Assembly (NCBI RefSeq): GCF_036021035.1
Contig: NZ_CP107930.1
Coordinates: 4,402,001 to 4,466,000, forward strand
DNA: 64,000 nt
Direction: 5' to 3'
Origin: Kineococcus sp. NBC_00420
GTDB taxonomy: Bacteria; Actinomycetota; Actinomycetes; Actinomycetales; Kineococcaceae
Under the pieces are notes generated by a model. That model had not been told where the DNA came from. It was given only the letters and a program-made list of their open reading frames with translations, and ran no database searches. Position 1 is the stretch's first letter; every line of letters begins with the position of its first letter. The position numbers and the translations under genes were made by a program. Shown here in pieces: positions 63,986 through 64,000 of this stretch.

Positions 63986-64000
63986 TGGCAGGACCCATCC
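63985..64000 (+). CDS. Start of next gene, 3' truncated by window end
   Basis: Only MAGPI is visible. The ATG overlaps the PadR stop. In many actinobacteria a PadR of this kind sits next to inositol-3-phosphate synthase, whose N-terminus is compatible, but five residues prove nothing. Confidence 0.4.

Overview
The window is very GC-rich, with dense genes, many GTG starts, 1- to 8-base stop/start overlaps, an ergothioneine operon, paired ClpP1/ClpP2 and a mycothiol-type nitroreductase homologue. This points to an actinomycete. A Kineococcus-like organism is possible, but the genus cannot be fixed from sequence alone. I see no rRNA, CRISPR array, insertion sequence or prophage. Three tRNA genes are present (Arg-TCT, Gly-TCC, Pro-TGG).

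Layout. 1-2040: the end of an NlpC/P60 peptidase, a histidine-rich leader peptide overlapping an HNH nuclease gene, and two small genes. 2044-9017: a minus-strand sugar ABC importer (binding protein, two permeases) followed by an aldo/keto reductase and a 2-hydroxyacid dehydrogenase, with a divergent lyase-like gene whose 3' end runs antisense into tRNA-Arg. 9108-22518: a carbohydrate island holding GH2 and GH35 glycosidases, a second importer without its own ATPase, an AraC regulator, a DUF5107-TPR protein and a mutarotase-like protein. Three promoters in this island share one operator/-10 architecture. 22529-32557: ettA, an acyl-CoA-dehydrogenase-like flavoprotein, tesB, a medium-chain reductase, a GH13 alpha-glucosidase, GTP-dependent PEPCK and a divergent RamB-like regulator. 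32928-37206: egtABCD. 37209-53746: mostly housekeeping genes, including a nitroreductase/HxlR pair, a group II truncated haemoglobin, an MscS channel, an S9 peptidase, malQ, pepN, an RpiB-type isomerase, a Nei-like glycosylase, a SpoIIE phosphatase and glycerate kinase. 53822-58638: two tRNAs, then tig-clpP1-clpP2-clpX. 58744-64000: a YceI protein, an MFS exporter fused to three carboxypeptidase-regulatory-like domains, two MarR regulators, and a PadR regulator overlapping a gene cut by the window end.

Regulation is unusually readable here. At least a dozen genes have a TANNNT -10 element 6-8 bases before the start codon, which predicts leaderless mRNAs. The AraC-linked island is the strongest candidate system. 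Three promoters carry GKTTCGTCCAT, 17 bases, CCATGG, 21 bases, then TAGCST, with no -35, ahead of the importer/GH2 operon, GH35 and DUF5107-TPR. The AraC gene itself has an ordinary -35/-10 promoter. This suggests one sugar-triggered activator switching on extracellular capture, import, hydrolysis and anomer handling of a galactoside-type glycan. The second unusual element is the MarR-MFS-YceI operon, in which the same small beta domain is attached to both the exporter and the YceI protein.
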